Part shown: positions 17,766-26,980 of the stretch, piece after piece | Numbering within the stretch: position 1 is the stretch's first letter | Layout of the letters: each line of letters begins with the position of its first letter | Assembly: GCF_022229015.1 (NCBI RefSeq) | Contig: NZ_JAKKFF010000571.1 | Location: 9-51,516, forward strand | Length of the DNA: 51,508 nucleotides | DNA from: Micromonospora foliorum | GTDB taxonomy: Bacteria; Actinomycetota; Actinomycetes; Mycobacteriales; Micromonosporaceae | Direction of reading: 5' to 3' | Made by a program: the position numbers and the translations under genes | Notes under the pieces: model-generated | Database searches by the model: none | Told to the model about the DNA's origin: nothing | The model's input: only the letters and a program-made list of their open reading frames with translations

Positions 17766-18953
17766 ATGAATGTGACCCGACTCGATCGACCCGGCGACCG
17801 CCGTCCAGAGCCCTCGCCCGGGGACACCTCCGCCCGAATCACCGTCGTGGACGCCCTGCGGGGCAGCGCGCTGCTGCTCATCCTGCTGGTGAACATCGCG
17901 TTCTTCAGCTCCGGGTACGAGTTCCACCTCGTCGACGACCCGACGCGCGGCGTACTCGACCTGCTGATCGCCGGCGCGGTGGAGCTGTTGTTCGCGATGA
18001 AGGCGTACCTGCTGTTCGCGTTTCTGTTCGGCTACAGCTTCACCCTGCAACTCGACTCCGCGGCTCGGCGCGGCGTGGCATTCCGCCCGGCGTTCCTGCG
18101 CCGGCTCGCCGGGTTGTTCGTTCTCGGTGTGCTGCACGCGGTGCTGCTGTTCCACGGCGACATCCTCACCACGTACGCGCTGCTCGGTCTCGCGTTGCTC
18201 GCCGTCCGCCGGATCGAGCCCCGCACCGCGCTGATCGCGGCGGCGGCCATCATCGGCGGCATCGCCGTCGTGGTCGGGCTCGCCGCGGTCCTCGGTGCCA
18301 CGCTGGTTCCGGACGAGGCCGCCGCGGTCGGCGCCGGTGCGCGTTCGACGCTGGCGCTCAGCGGTGGCCCCGGTGACGTCGTCCTGGAGCACCTGCGGTC
18401 GATGCCGGCGATGATCGGCGGTCTCGCCGTGCAGGGGCCCCTGGCGTTCGCGGCGTTCCTCGTCGGCCTCGCCGCCGGCAAGCACCGGCTGCTCGCCGCC
18501 GTGCCCGCCCACGAGGACCTGCTGCGCCGGTGCGAACGGGTGGGGTACCCGATCGGTCTGGCCGGCGCCGTCGTGTTCGCGGTCGGCGGTGGCACGGCGA
18601 ACCTGACCGGGCTGATGGTCAGCATCGTCACCGCGCCGTTCCTGGCCGCGGCCTACGCCGCGACCCTGCTGCGCCTGTTCACGCGGCGATCTCGTTTCGC
18701 GGACGCGTTCGCGCCCGCCGGGCGGATGGCCCTGACCAACTACCTGGCCCAGTCGCTCGTGTGCGTGCTCGTCTTCACCGGTGTCGGGTGGGGCCTGGTC
18801 GGCCGCACCTCGCCGGCACAGACACTGCTGATCGCGCTGGTGATCTTCGCGTTCCAGCTGGTGGCCAGCGCGTGGTGGCTGCGGCGGTTCCGGTACGGCC
18901 CCGTCGAATGGGCGCTGCGCGCCTGGACCCACCGGAAGCGCCGCCCCCACTAG
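17766..18953 (+). CDS. DUF418 (YeiB-like) membrane protein
   Basis: This 395-aa polytopic membrane protein belongs to the DUF418 family. It starts with RITVVDALRGSALLLILLVNIAFF, the family's N-terminal helix, and has the FLFGYSFTLQL, AFRPAFLRRLAGLFVLGVLHAVLLFHGDIL and GRMALTNYLAQSLVCVLVF blocks. The last of these is the conserved C-terminal signature. About nine or ten helices are present. The function is unknown; transport or acyl transfer has been suggested for the wider superfamily. GGAGG sits 8 bp before ATG 17766. The next gene starts 9 bp after its stop. Confidence 0.9.
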   Translation: MNVTRLDRPGDRRPEPSPGDTSARITVVDALRGSALLLILLVNIAFFSSGYEFHLVDDPTRGVLDLLIAGAVELLFAMKAYLLFAFLFGYSFTLQLDSAARRGVAFRPAFLRRLAGLFVLGVLHAVLLFHGDILTTYALLGLALLAVRRIEPRTALIAAAAIIGGIAVVVGLAAVLGATLVPDEAAAVGAGARSTLALSGGPGDVVLEHLRSMPAMIGGLAVQGPLAFAAFLVGLAAGKHRLLAAVPAHEDLLRRCERVGYPIGLAGAVVFAVGGGTANLTGLMVSIVTAPFLAAAYAATLLRLFTRRSRFADAFAPAGRMALTNYLAQSLVCVLVFTGVGWGLVGRTSPAQTLLIALVIFAFQLVASAWWLRRFRYGPVEWALRAWTHRKRRPH

Positions 18954-18962
18954 GGTGCAAAC

Positions 18963-20054
18963 ATGGTCGATCGGCACCAGGTGATGAACTTCCGGGTCCG
19001 CGCCCAGCAGCTCGACCGGGCCGAGGGCACGCTCGCCGACACCGCCGCCCTGGACCTCGGGGTGCAGAACACCGGTCCGGACGGCGCCCGGTGGGCGCTG
19101 GCGGTGCGCGGGGTCGACGTGACCGCGTTGTCCGACACGGATCTGGTCCTGCTGTGGACCGTGCGGGGCGCACCCCACCTCTACCGCCGGGCCGACGTGG
19201 CGAAGGTGGCGGCCGCGGTCGAGCCCTTCTCCGACGCCGACGCGGGCAAGCGCATCTACGACGCCGCCAAGCCGTTGAAGGCCGCCGGCATCGACAACCT
19301 CACGGCCCTGGACGAGATCGCCGCGCGGATGCGGGCCATCGTCACCACGCCGACGGTCAAGGGGGACGTCTCCAGCCGCCTGGCCACCATGCTGCCCGAG
19401 CCGTTTCTGCGGTTCTGCCGACCGTGTAACGCCACGCACCTCTACGAGATGCCGTTCCGGCTCGCCGCCGTACGGGCCGGACTGGAGTTGCAGCTCGACA
19501 CCTCACCTCCGATCCTGCGGCGCATCACCGGGTTCCGGAAGTCGGCCGCTCCGGGCGACCGGTTCGACCTCGTCCGCGCGTACCTCCGCCTGCTCGGCCC
19601 GGCCACCCCGAAACAGGTGGCCGACTACCTCGACGCCCCGGTGAAGGACGTGAAGGCGCACTGGCCCGACGACGTGATCGAGGTGACGGTGGACCGCGAG
19701 GTGCGCTCACTGCTGGCCGCCGACGAGGAGGCGCTGGAGTCGGCCGACGGCAGGGGCACCCGCCTGCTCGGCCCGTTCGACCTGTTCCTGCAGGCCAAGG
19801 ACCGGGCAACCCTGGTGCCGGACGCCGCCTACGCCAAGGACCTGTGGCCGGTGTTGGGTCGCCCCGGCGCCGTCCTGGTCGACGGTGAACTGGTCGGCAC
19901 CTGGCGTCCCCGCAAGTCCGGCAGAACGTTCACGGTCGCCGTCCAGCCCTGGCACCGGTTGTCGGACGCCACGCGTAAGGCCATCACCGCGCAGGCCGAA
20001 CACCTCGCCGCGCACCGCTCCGTCTCCCTCAGCGGCGTCGACTTCGGCAGTTAG
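18963..20054 (+). CDS. Winged-helix DNA-binding domain protein (AlkZ/HTH_42-like)
   Basis: The 363-aa protein resembles the HTH_42 superfamily of tandem winged helices, which includes the AlkZ and YcaQ crosslink glycosylases. Supporting strings are the VLLWTVRGAPHLYRRADV segment, YLRLLGPATPKQVADYLDAP (a winged-helix recognition unit), LLGPFDLFLQAKDR and the closing LVDGELVGTWRPRKSGRTFTV. Many actinomycete members are annotated only as DNA-binding. I cannot confirm the catalytic glutamine motif, so glycosylase activity is open. It follows the DUF418 gene by 9 bp and may be co-transcribed. Confidence 0.8.
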   Translation: MVDRHQVMNFRVRAQQLDRAEGTLADTAALDLGVQNTGPDGARWALAVRGVDVTALSDTDLVLLWTVRGAPHLYRRADVAKVAAAVEPFSDADAGKRIYDAAKPLKAAGIDNLTALDEIAARMRAIVTTPTVKGDVSSRLATMLPEPFLRFCRPCNATHLYEMPFRLAAVRAGLELQLDTSPPILRRITGFRKSAAPGDRFDLVRAYLRLLGPATPKQVADYLDAPVKDVKAHWPDDVIEVTVDREVRSLLAADEEALESADGRGTRLLGPFDLFLQAKDRATLVPDAAYAKDLWPVLGRPGAVLVDGELVGTWRPRKSGRTFTVAVQPWHRLSDATRKAITAQAEHLAAHRSVSLSGVDFGS

Positions 20055-20070
20055 CCGGGGCGGCGACCGC

Positions 20071-20514
20071 TCACTCCACCGCCCACGCGATGGCGGGCGG
20101 GTGCACCCGAGCGCAGATCGGCTCACCGGCGGCATCGGTCAACCCGACCCGGCCAACCAGCGTCCCGCTACCCTCGTGAGCGGCACGCAGCAGCTCGGTC
20201 GGCACGTCGGTGAACATCAACTTCGCTCGTCGGAACATGGCGAAGCCGTCCTGGTTCACCGCACCCCAACTCAGATACAGAAAACGTGCCCCGGGACGGC
20301 CGTGCACCCAGGGGCCGCCGACATCGAGCGCTCCGTCGATATCGCGGCTGGACACCTCGAAGGACCAGGTGGCGCTGGCCGCGTCGGCCGGCACCTGGTC
20401 GACCACCTCGGCCTTGCGCTGGACCCCGACGTGCACGTTGCCCAGCCGCAAGGCGTCGGCCTCCGCACCGGGCCGCTGACCTGGGAAATCGGTGCCGTCG
20501 ATCCTGATCCGCAT
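20071..20514 (-). CDS. DUF5990 family protein
   Basis: This 147-aa cytoplasmic protein opens with MRIRIDGTDFPGQ and contains VGVQRKAEVVDQVPADAASATW and the GPWVHGRPGARFLYLSWG block, all characteristic of DUF5990 as I recall it. It ends AGEPICARVHPPAIAWAVE. The function is unknown. The start at 20514 is an ATG lying 15 bp after the broken TMEM175 gene's stop, so both may belong to one minus-strand transcript that begins with the MBL hydrolase. Only 16 bp separate it from the convergent winged-helix gene. Confidence 0.78.
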   Translation of the reverse strand: MRIRIDGTDFPGQRPGAEADALRLGNVHVGVQRKAEVVDQVPADAASATWSFEVSSRDIDGALDVGGPWVHGRPGARFLYLSWGAVNQDGFAMFRRAKLMFTDVPTELLRAAHEGSGTLVGRVGLTDAAGEPICARVHPPAIAWAVE

Positions 20515-20528
20515 GCCGCCGACTCTAG

Positions 20529-21050
20529 TCAGTCGGCCGGTTGCGCGGCGGTGTCGTGCTCGCCGTACTTGCCGCGGATGGGCAGGTAGTAGGCGGGCAG
20601 GAAGGCGGCAATGATGGCGACGCCGGCGATCGGCACGAACGCGCCGACGAGGATGCCGGAGCCGATTCAGAGCAGCGAGGCGAACCGGCGGCCGATGGCC
20701 CGAGCGCCGAAGGGACCGAGGCCGGGGTCCAGCAGTTCGGCGCGCCGCAGGTGGGCCCACACGATGTTGAAGAGGGCCGCCGCCGTCCACAGTGTGCTGC
20801 CGTAGACGACGACCGACGCCCGCAGCCCCTGCTCCGCCCGCAACGCGTCGGCGAGCAGTGACGTGGAGAACGTGTACGCCAGGTACGAGGGCCACAGCGC
20901 ACCGAGCCCCTGGACGAGGTTGCCGAAGTCGTGGGGCGGTTGGATCTCCAGCACGAGGAGCGTCACGGCGATCGCGAAGACACCGTCGCTGAATGCCAGC
21001 AACCGGCCCGGGCTACGGGTGAGCCGCGACGTTTCCCTCTTGGGAGGCAC
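20529..21050 (-). pseudogene. TMEM175-family potassium channel, disrupted
   Basis: The frame begins at GTG 21050 and shows the TMEM175 filter-helix signature RLLAFSDGVFAIAVTLLVLEI. It is broken by an in-frame TGA at 20667-20669 after RRFASLL. In the same frame the family-like C terminus continues (IGSGILVGAFVPIAGVAIIA to a TGA at 20529). A TGG-to-TGA change is the simplest cause. Relatives carry further helices between LWPSYLAY and SLLADALR, including an NHH-type segment, and these appear to be missing here, so an internal in-frame deletion is also likely. A truncated 127-aa product could still be made. Confidence 0.75.
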
Positions 21051-21070
21051 GTCGCAAATGATGCTATATA

Positions 21071-21841
21071 TCAGCTTTCATTATGGGCAGCGCTGGCGGC
21101 CGTCCTGCGTAGGTAGGTCTCGGCCAACTGGCGAAGGCGGGCCCTGTCGAAGCTGTCGCCGTGGCCAGGATGGACGACGGACACGTCGAGGTCGACGAGA
21201 AACTCCATGCTTCGCCGGTACGCAGCCACGTCGGAGTTCGGCAGATCGTCGATCAGGGCACCCTCGTAGATGATGTCGCCGGAGTACAGGGTCCCGGTGC
21301 GCTCCTCCAGCAGGGCGATGCTTCCCGGCGTGTGGCCGGGAAGGTGCAGCACGGTCAGCACTCGCCCGCCCAGGTCGACCCGGTCACCGTCGTCGAGCAG
21401 GCGGTTCAGGGTCACGGGTGCGACGCGGTAGGCAGCCGGGTCGTAACCGGGATCGGGCAAAACGTCGATCATGAGCTCCGGGACGGCTTCCCCGGCGGCG
21501 TCGATCCCCAGTTTGTCGAAGAGTTCCGCGCCGTACAGGCTCGCCGGTACGCCCGCCGCAAGGATCTCCGCTTCAGCGGGGTGGGCGGCCCGGTCACCGA
21601 ACTCCGGCGCCCCGCCGACGTGATCCAGGTGCGCGTGGGTGAGCACGACCAGCGGATCGCGCTCGAACAGGCCCGGAATCGCCTCCCGCACGGCGACGAC
21701 GCCCAGCCCGGCGTCGATCACGATGTCCCGATCGTTGCCCCGCAGCCACCAGAAGTTCGCCGACAGCAGTTCGTTGACGTGCGGTTCCGAGATCCGGACG
21801 ACGTCGCCGTCCACTTCGGCCCGCGTGTACCAGTCGACCAT
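21071..21841 (-). CDS. MBL-fold metallo-hydrolase
   Basis: The 256-aa enzyme has the metallo-beta-lactamase fold. The zinc motif THAHLDHVGG lies at residues 68-76, followed by LHLPGHTPGSIAL, LYSGDIIYEG and the late VVHPGHGDSF His. This arrangement is typical of glyoxalase II-like or lactonase-like hydrolases acting on thioesters, lactones or sulfur compounds. It is not a beta-lactamase in the resistance sense. The substrate is not inferable. It starts 68 bp after the membrane gene at 21910 and ends 20 bp before the broken channel gene, in a run of minus-strand genes. Confidence 0.9.
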   Translation of the reverse strand: MVDWYTRAEVDGDVVRISEPHVNELLSANFWWLRGNDRDIVIDAGLGVVAVREAIPGLFERDPLVVLTHAHLDHVGGAPEFGDRAAHPAEAEILAAGVPASLYGAELFDKLGIDAAGEAVPELMIDVLPDPGYDPAAYRVAPVTLNRLLDDGDRVDLGGRVLTVLHLPGHTPGSIALLEERTGTLYSGDIIYEGALIDDLPNSDVAAYRRSMEFLVDLDVSVVHPGHGDSFDRARLRQLAETYLRRTAASAAHNES

Positions 21842-21909
21842 GTCCGAGAGTGTGCCAGCGCGGCGATGCCGCTTCGACCCCGCGAATCAGGCTCCGGGGC
21901 AGGGAAGAA

Positions 21910-22380
21910 TCAGGTGATCGCGAAGAGACGGTCAGCGGGGTCCACGACGGCGGCCAGCACCGCGCCCGGCACGAGCGCCGGATCGTCCCCGCGGATCGTG
22001 TCCGCCTCGAACGGGGTGAACCCCGGCCCACTGATCCGCACGCGGAGCTCCAGCCCGGGGTTCTCGCCGTCCAGGTGGTTCGCCACCTGAAGAACCTCCG
22101 CCGTCGCGGCGACGCCAGCCGCGGCCAGTCGACGCGAGTCGCGGCGCGAACGGGCCACCACCCGCCAGCCGAAGACGCCGAACCCGACACCGATGGCTGT
22201 CGCCAGGACGCCACCGCCCAGCAGACCCCAGAAGTCGCTGGACGATCGCGGTGGGTCCAGCGTCACGGCGGCGACGAGCAGGACCGGTCCGGGTAGGCAG
22301 ATGGCCAGGAACACGAATCGGCTGAGCAGCGCGCCGATCGGACCGACGCGCGCTTCCGCTTCCCGAGGGGCACTGGTCAC
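21910..22380 (-). CDS. Two-helix membrane protein, unknown
   Basis: This 156-aa product has two hydrophobic helices, LLSRFVFLAICLPGPVLLVA (about 19-38) and WGLLGGGVLATAIGVGFGVFG (about 52-72). A basic stretch RRDSRRLAAAG follows, then a beta-rich soluble part (AEVLQVANHLDGENPGLELRV). The layout resembles DUF3592-like proteins such as the one at 32600, but the match is loose. It is divergent from the DUF4396 gene at 22538 across 157 bp. No enzymatic residue is recognised. Confidence 0.7.
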   Translation of the reverse strand: MTSAPREAEARVGPIGALLSRFVFLAICLPGPVLLVAAVTLDPPRSSSDFWGLLGGGVLATAIGVGFGVFGWRVVARSRRDSRRLAAAGVAATAEVLQVANHLDGENPGLELRVRISGPGFTPFEADTIRGDDPALVPGAVLAAVVDPADRLFAIT

Positions 22381-22537
22381 CCTCGCACAGTAAGGCAGCG
22401 GCCGGCCGGTTCACTCCACCGTCCGGGCGAGGCCGGGGAGGGTGAATCCGTCCGCGTCGGGCCCGCAGGAACGCCCGATCCGCCGATCTGAACGAGTACG
22501 ACATGAAAGACTCGCCCGGCGTGCGGAAGGGACGGGA

Positions 22538-23239
22538 ATGCAACCAACCTGGCTCTTGGCGCTCTCCTGGGCGTCGCTCGCGGTCGGCGTCGTCAGCCTC
22601 GCGATCGTCGTTGTCGACACGTACTTTCGGGGGCACCGTCAGCCGGTCCGGGTCATGGAGATCGTCTGGCTGGTGACCGTCCTCTACATCGGCCCGGCCG
22701 CCGTCCGCCTCTACTGGAACTGGGGCAGACCCGAGGCGCTCTCTCGACGGCGGCAGGAGGGTCAACCTCGCCGGCCCCGCCGGGGCATCGTCGTCACCCA
22801 CGTGTCCCGCTGCGGCGCCCACTGCGCCCTCGGCTTCATCGTCGCCGAGGTCGCCCTGTACGCCGTGAGATTCGACCCGGCCGAGGACCCGCTGTGGGTC
22901 GACTACGCCGGCGACTACCTGATGGCGGTGACGATCGCCGTGCTCTTCCGGTACTTCGCCGGGCCGAGTCGCAGCCTCGCGAAGGTCTGGCACGCGCTGT
23001 CGAACGTCGGCCGGATCGAGCTGCTGACCATCACCGCGTTCGAGGTGGCGCTGTTCGTGTGGCTGACGCTCGCGCATCGCGTGGTCTTTCCGGAGCCGCC
23101 CCTGCGACCCGACAGCCCGACGTTCTGGTTCGCCGGCCAACTCGGGCTGATAGCCGGCTTCCTCGCGGCCTGGCCGACCGCCTCCTGGCAGCTCGGCCGG
23201 GGGCTGAGAATCGAGCCGCGCCGACTCCCCTACGACTGA
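22538..23239 (+). CDS. DUF4396 membrane protein
   Basis: The 233-aa protein has an N-terminal helix (LLALSWASLAVGVVSLAIVVVD), then the family's VMEIVWLVTVLYIGPAAVRLYWNWGRP block. The VSRCGAHCALGFIVAE segment with two Cys follows, then three more helices. That order fits DUF4396, found near copper or multicopper-oxidase genes in other bacteria, but no such neighbour is present here. ATG 22538 has a GGAAGGGACGGGA site. The gene ends 78 bp before the RAE-like element of the rifamycin gene, so it probably ends its own transcript. Confidence 0.82.
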   Translation: MQPTWLLALSWASLAVGVVSLAIVVVDTYFRGHRQPVRVMEIVWLVTVLYIGPAAVRLYWNWGRPEALSRRRQEGQPRRPRRGIVVTHVSRCGAHCALGFIVAEVALYAVRFDPAEDPLWVDYAGDYLMAVTIAVLFRYFAGPSRSLAKVWHALSNVGRIELLTITAFEVALFVWLTLAHRVVFPEPPLRPDSPTFWFAGQLGLIAGFLAAWPTASWQLGRGLRIEPRRLPYD

Positions 23240-23316
23240 GAGGGCCCGGCCGCCCCCACAAAAACAAGCGGCAAGGAGATCACTCTCCCTGCCACTTCTA
23301 ACATATATCGCACCTG

Positions 23317-23335
23317 GGGGCTTGCCGCAAGACCC
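23317..23335 (+). promoter_or_regulatory. Rifamycin-associated element-like palindrome (RAE)
   Basis: GGGGCTTGCCGCAAGACCC is a 19-bp imperfect inverted repeat (9 + 1 + 9, one mismatch), 59 bp before the rph start. It matches my memory of the rifamycin-associated element, a 19-bp inverted repeat found upstream of rifamycin-inactivating genes in actinomycetes and needed for induction by rifamycins. A TTGCCG within it and CACAAT at 23347-23352 could be -35 and -10 elements with a 19-bp spacing. Confidence 0.8.
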
Positions 23336-23393
23336 CGGTCGTGGCGCACAATCGGCGGCCGGACCAGCACGAACGAGGTAACGGGGGCGCGAC

Positions 23394-26039
23394 GTGAGTG
23401 TGTTGTCGATGGACGGGGACCCCGGCGACCGGGCACCGCTGGTGGATCTTCGAGAGGTCGACGAGAGTCAGGTGTCCGTGGTCGGCGGCAAGGCCGCGCA
23501 CCTGGGCGCGCTGTCCCGGATCGACGGCATCCGGGTGCCGGCCGGGTTCTGCGTGACGACGGCCGCCTTCCGGCGGGTCATGGCGGAGGTACCGGCGATC
23601 GACGACCGGCTCGATCAGCTGTCGCGCCTGAGCCCGGATGACCGGGAGGCGATTCGCACGCTCAGCGCGGAGATCCGCCGCAGCGTCGAGCAGACCGCGA
23701 TACCGGACGACCTGGCTGCCGCGATCACCGGCGCGCTCGCCCGGTTCGGCGAGCAGGCCGCCTACGCCGTGCGGTCCAGCGCGACGGCGGAGGACACGCC
23801 CACGGCGTCCTTCGCCGGCCAGCAGGACACCTACCTGAACGTGGTGGGGCCGGAGGCGGTCCTGCGGCACGTCAGCCGGTGCTGGGCGTCGCTGTTCACC
23901 GAGCGGGCCGTCATCTACCGCCTGCGCAACGGCATCGACCACCGAACCGTCCAGATGGCTGTCGTCGTACAGCGGATGGTTTTTCCGGATGCCTCCGGCA
24001 TCCTGTTCACGGCGGACCCGGTGACGGGCAACCGGAAGGTCGCGACCGTGGACGCCAGCTTCGGCCTCGGCGAGGCCCTGGTGTCCGGCCTGGTGAACCC
24101 GGACGTCTACACCGTGCGCGACGGGGAGGTCGTCGCCGGCACGGTCGCCACCAAGCAGCGTGCTGTCGCCGCCCTGCCGGGCGGCGGGACGCGGGAGGTG
24201 GCGATCGACCCGCAGCGGCAGGAGCAGCCGGCGTTGACGCAGGCCCAGGTGGTACGGCTCGTGCGGCTCGGGCGACGGATCGAGGCGCACTTCGGCAGCC
24301 CGCAGGACATCGAGTGGTGCCTGGTCGACGACGACTTCCAGATCGTGCAGAGCCGGCCGATCACCACGTTGTTCCCCATCCCGGCGGTCGCTGACCAGGA
24401 GAACCACGTCTTCCTTTCGGTCGGTCACCAGCAGATGATGACCGACGCCATGCGGCCGCTGGGGCTCTCCATGTGGCAGTTGACGGCAATGGCCCCGATG
24501 CTGGAGGCCGGCGGGAGGCTGTTCGTCGACGCCACCCGACTGCTGGCCTCCCCCGCCAGCCGCGCCGGCTTCCTCACGATGGCGGGGCGCGACGATCCCC
24601 TGATGAAGGACGCGCTGGAAACCCTCCTCGACCGCCGGGACTTCATTCCGACGCTCCCGGACGGCGGCGGTCCCGGGCACCCGACGACCGGCGGCGCGTC
24701 CACCTCGACCGAGACCGACCCGGCCGTCGTCACCGAGCTGATCGAGCGCAGCGGGGCGTCCATCGCCGCCCTGCGGCGCGACATCGCGACGGTGACCGGT
24801 CCGGCGCTGTTCGACTTCCTGTTGGAGGCCTTCCAGGAGCACAAGCGGGTCCTCGGCGATCCGCTGAACATGCAGGCGATCATGGCCGGCATGGAGGCCA
24901 CCTGGTGGCTCAACGACCGGCTGCACGAGTGGCTGGGCGAGAAGAACGCCGCGGACACCCTCACCCTCTCCGCCCCCGGCAACGTCACGTCGGAGATGGG
25001 GCTGGCGCTGCTCGACGTCGCCGACGTGATCCGTCCGCATCCGGAGGTGGTGGCGTTCCTGCAGGGCGTCGCGGACAACGGCGTCGCGCACGACGACTTC
25101 CTCGACGAGCTGCCGAAGGTCCCGGGCGGGGCCGAGGCGCGTGACGCCATCGAGGCGTACCTCGACCGGTACGGCATGCGCTGCGTCGGCGAGATCGACA
25201 TCACCAGGCCGCGGTGGAGCGAACGCCCCGGCACGCTGGTGCCCGTGCTTCTGGACAACGTCAAGCTCTTCGAGCCGGGCGCGGCCCGGCGGCGCTTCGA
25301 GCAGGGCGAACAGCAGGCGCGGCAGAAGGCGCAGGAGGTGTTGACGCGCCTGCGGGCGCTGCCGGACGGGGAGCAGAAGGCCGACGAGACCGCGCGGATG
25401 ATCGACCGGGTGCGGGCCTTCATCGGCTATCGGGAGTACCCGAAGTACGACATCATCAGCCGCTACTACGCCTACAAGCAGGCCCTGCTGGCGGAGGCCG
25501 AGCGCCTGGTGCGGGCCGGCGTGCTCGCCGAGACCGAAGACGTCTTCTACCTCACGTTCCAGGAGTTCCACGAGGTCGCGCGCTCGCACCGGGTGGACGA
25601 CGAGCTGGTCCGGCAGCGCCGGGAGGCGTTCCGGTCGTACCAGGCGCTCACCCCGCCCCGGGTGCTGACCTCCGACGGCGAGACCATCACCGGCGCGTAC
25701 CGACGCGACGACGTGCCGGCCGGCGCCCTGGCCGGTGTGCCGGTCTCCGCCGGCACGGTCGAAGGACGCGCCCGCGTCATCCTCGACATGGCGCAGGCCG
25801 ACCTCGAAGCGGGTGACATCCTCGTCACGGCCCACACGGACCCCAGTTGGACGCCCCTGTTCGTCGGCATCGCCGGACTGGTGACGGAGGTCGGCGGGTT
25901 GATGACGCACGGCGCGGTGATCGCACGGGAGTATGGTCTGCCGGCTGTGGTCAGCGTGTTGGACGCCACCCGGCTGATCCGTGACGGGCAGCGGATCCGC
26001 GTACACGGCAGTGACGGGTACGTCGAGATCCTGCCCTGA
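23394..26039 (+). CDS. rph: Rifamycin phosphotransferase
   Basis: This 881-aa enzyme inactivates rifamycins by transferring the beta-phosphate of ATP to the C21 hydroxyl. The three-domain layout is visible: an ATP-grasp domain (about 15-330; [44 protein letters not shown]), a central rifampin-binding domain, and a C-terminal swivelling domain. The last has the phospho-carrier His839 in [15 protein letters not shown]. It is homologous to PEP synthase, but the length and the middle domain favour Rph. GTG 23394 is the start. The RAE-like palindrome upstream strongly supports the call. A beta-lactamase gene follows 26 bp downstream. Confidence 0.93.
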   Translation: MSVLSMDGDPGDRAPLVDLREVDESQVSVVGGKAAHLGALSRIDGIRVPAGFCVTTAAFRRVMAEVPAIDDRLDQLSRLSPDDREAIRTLSAEIRRSVEQTAIPDDLAAAITGALARFGEQAAYAVRSSATAEDTPTASFAGQQDTYLNVVGPEAVLRHVSRCWASLFTERAVIYRLRNGIDHRTVQMAVVVQRMVFPDASGILFTADPVTGNRKVATVDASFGLGEALVSGLVNPDVYTVRDGEVVAGTVATKQRAVAALPGGGTREVAIDPQRQEQPALTQAQVVRLVRLGRRIEAHFGSPQDIEWCLVDDDFQIVQSRPITTLFPIPAVADQENHVFLSVGHQQMMTDAMRPLGLSMWQLTAMAPMLEAGGRLFVDATRLLASPASRAGFLTMAGRDDPLMKDALETLLDRRDFIPTLPDGGGPGHPTTGGASTSTETDPAVVTELIERSGASIAALRRDIATVTGPALFDFLLEAFQEHKRVLGDPLNMQAIMAGMEATWWLNDRLHEWLGEKNAADTLTLSAPGNVTSEMGLALLDVADVIRPHPEVVAFLQGVADNGVAHDDFLDELPKVPGGAEARDAIEAYLDRYGMRCVGEIDITRPRWSERPGTLVPVLLDNVKLFEPGAARRRFEQGEQQARQKAQEVLTRLRALPDGEQKADETARMIDRVRAFIGYREYPKYDIISRYYAYKQALLAEAERLVRAGVLAETEDVFYLTFQEFHEVARSHRVDDELVRQRREAFRSYQALTPPRVLTSDGETITGAYRRDDVPAGALAGVPVSAGTVEGRARVILDMAQADLEAGDILVTAHTDPSWTPLFVGIAGLVTEVGGLMTHGAVIAREYGLPAVVSVLDATRLIRDGQRIRVHGSDGYVEILP

Positions 26040-26065
26040 CCGACGGCACCTCAGGAGGAACGACG

Positions 26066-26980
26066 ATGGCGGTTCCGGTCCGACGGCTGACGACCGTGGT
26101 GGCCACGGCGGCGACAGTGGTGTCGTTGGCGGGGTGCGGCGGCGGGGACGCCACCGAGGCGCGGACGACGCCGAGCCCGGAGGCGACGCTCGCCCCGTCG
26201 CCGGCCGCCGATCAGAAGTTCCGGCAGTTGGAGGAGCAGTTCGGGGCGCGGTTGGGCATCTACGCCGTCGACACGGGCAGCGGCCGCACGGTGGAGTACC
26301 GCGCCGACGAGCGGTTCGCGTACGCCTCGACCTGGAAGGCGTTGGCCGCCGCCGAGGTGCTCGACGGCACCACCGACGCCCAGCTGGATCGGGTGGTGCG
26401 GTACTCGGAGCGGGACCTGGTGGCGCACTCCCCCGTGACGGAGAAGCACGTCGGCGAGGGCATGAGCCTGCGCGCCCTCGCCGACGCCGCCGTGCGCTAC
26501 AGCGACAACACGGCCGGCAACCTGCTGCTGCGCCACCTCGGCGGGCCGGCGGGGTTCGAGTCGAAGTTGCGCGCGCTCGGCGACACGGTCACCGAGGCCG
26601 CCCGCTACGAGACCGCGCTGAACGAGGGAACACCGGGCGACAAGCGGGACACCAGCACCGCTCGGGCCCTGGCCGGCGACCTCCGGGCGTACACCGTGGG
26701 GGTTGCTCTGGAACCGGCGGACCGTGACGTGCTGCGCGGCTGGCTGCGGGGCAACACCACCGGCGCGGCGCTGGTCCGCGCGGGGGTGCCGGCCGGCTGG
26801 GTGGTCGGGGACAAGACCGGGACCGGAGGGTACGGCACCCGCAACGACATCGCGGTGCTCTGGCCGCCCGACCGGGCCCCGATCGTCCTCGCCGTGCTGT
26901 CCAGTCGCGACAGGAAGGACGCCACCCCCGACGACGCTCTCATCGCCCAGGCCGCCGAGGTGGTCGCCGCCCGGATCTGA
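26066..26980 (+). CDS. Class A beta-lactamase, lipoprotein form
   Basis: The 304-aa serine beta-lactamase carries all class A marks: Ser88-x-x-Lys91 (STWK), SDN at 146-148, Glu182-x-x-x-Asn186 (ETALN, the omega-loop base) and KTG at 250-252 (GDKTGTGG). The leader [20 protein letters not shown] ends in a lipobox with Cys24, so the enzyme should be anchored outside the membrane. AGGAGG precedes ATG 26066. The 26-bp gap to rph suggests one operon, which would place a beta-lactamase under RAE control. The last 41 bp overlap the convergent gene ending at 26940. Confidence 0.93.
   Translation: MAVPVRRLTTVVATAATVVSLAGCGGGDATEARTTPSPEATLAPSPAADQKFRQLEEQFGARLGIYAVDTGSGRTVEYRADERFAYASTWKALAAAEVLDGTTDAQLDRVVRYSERDLVAHSPVTEKHVGEGMSLRALADAAVRYSDNTAGNLLLRHLGGPAGFESKLRALGDTVTEAARYETALNEGTPGDKRDTSTARALAGDLRAYTVGVALEPADRDVLRGWLRGNTTGAALVRAGVPAGWVVGDKTGTGGYGTRNDIAVLWPPDRAPIVLAVLSSRDRKDATPDDALIAQAAEVVAARI

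Noticed and set aside
21071..21841. Metallo-beta-lactamase resistance gene
   Set aside because: Has the MBL fold motif, but the layout fits general hydrolases; no signal peptide for a periplasmic or secreted lactamase.
23394..26039. Phosphoenolpyruvate synthase
   Set aside because: Homologous domains, but the middle domain, the length and the RAE-like palindrome favour rifamycin phosphotransferase.
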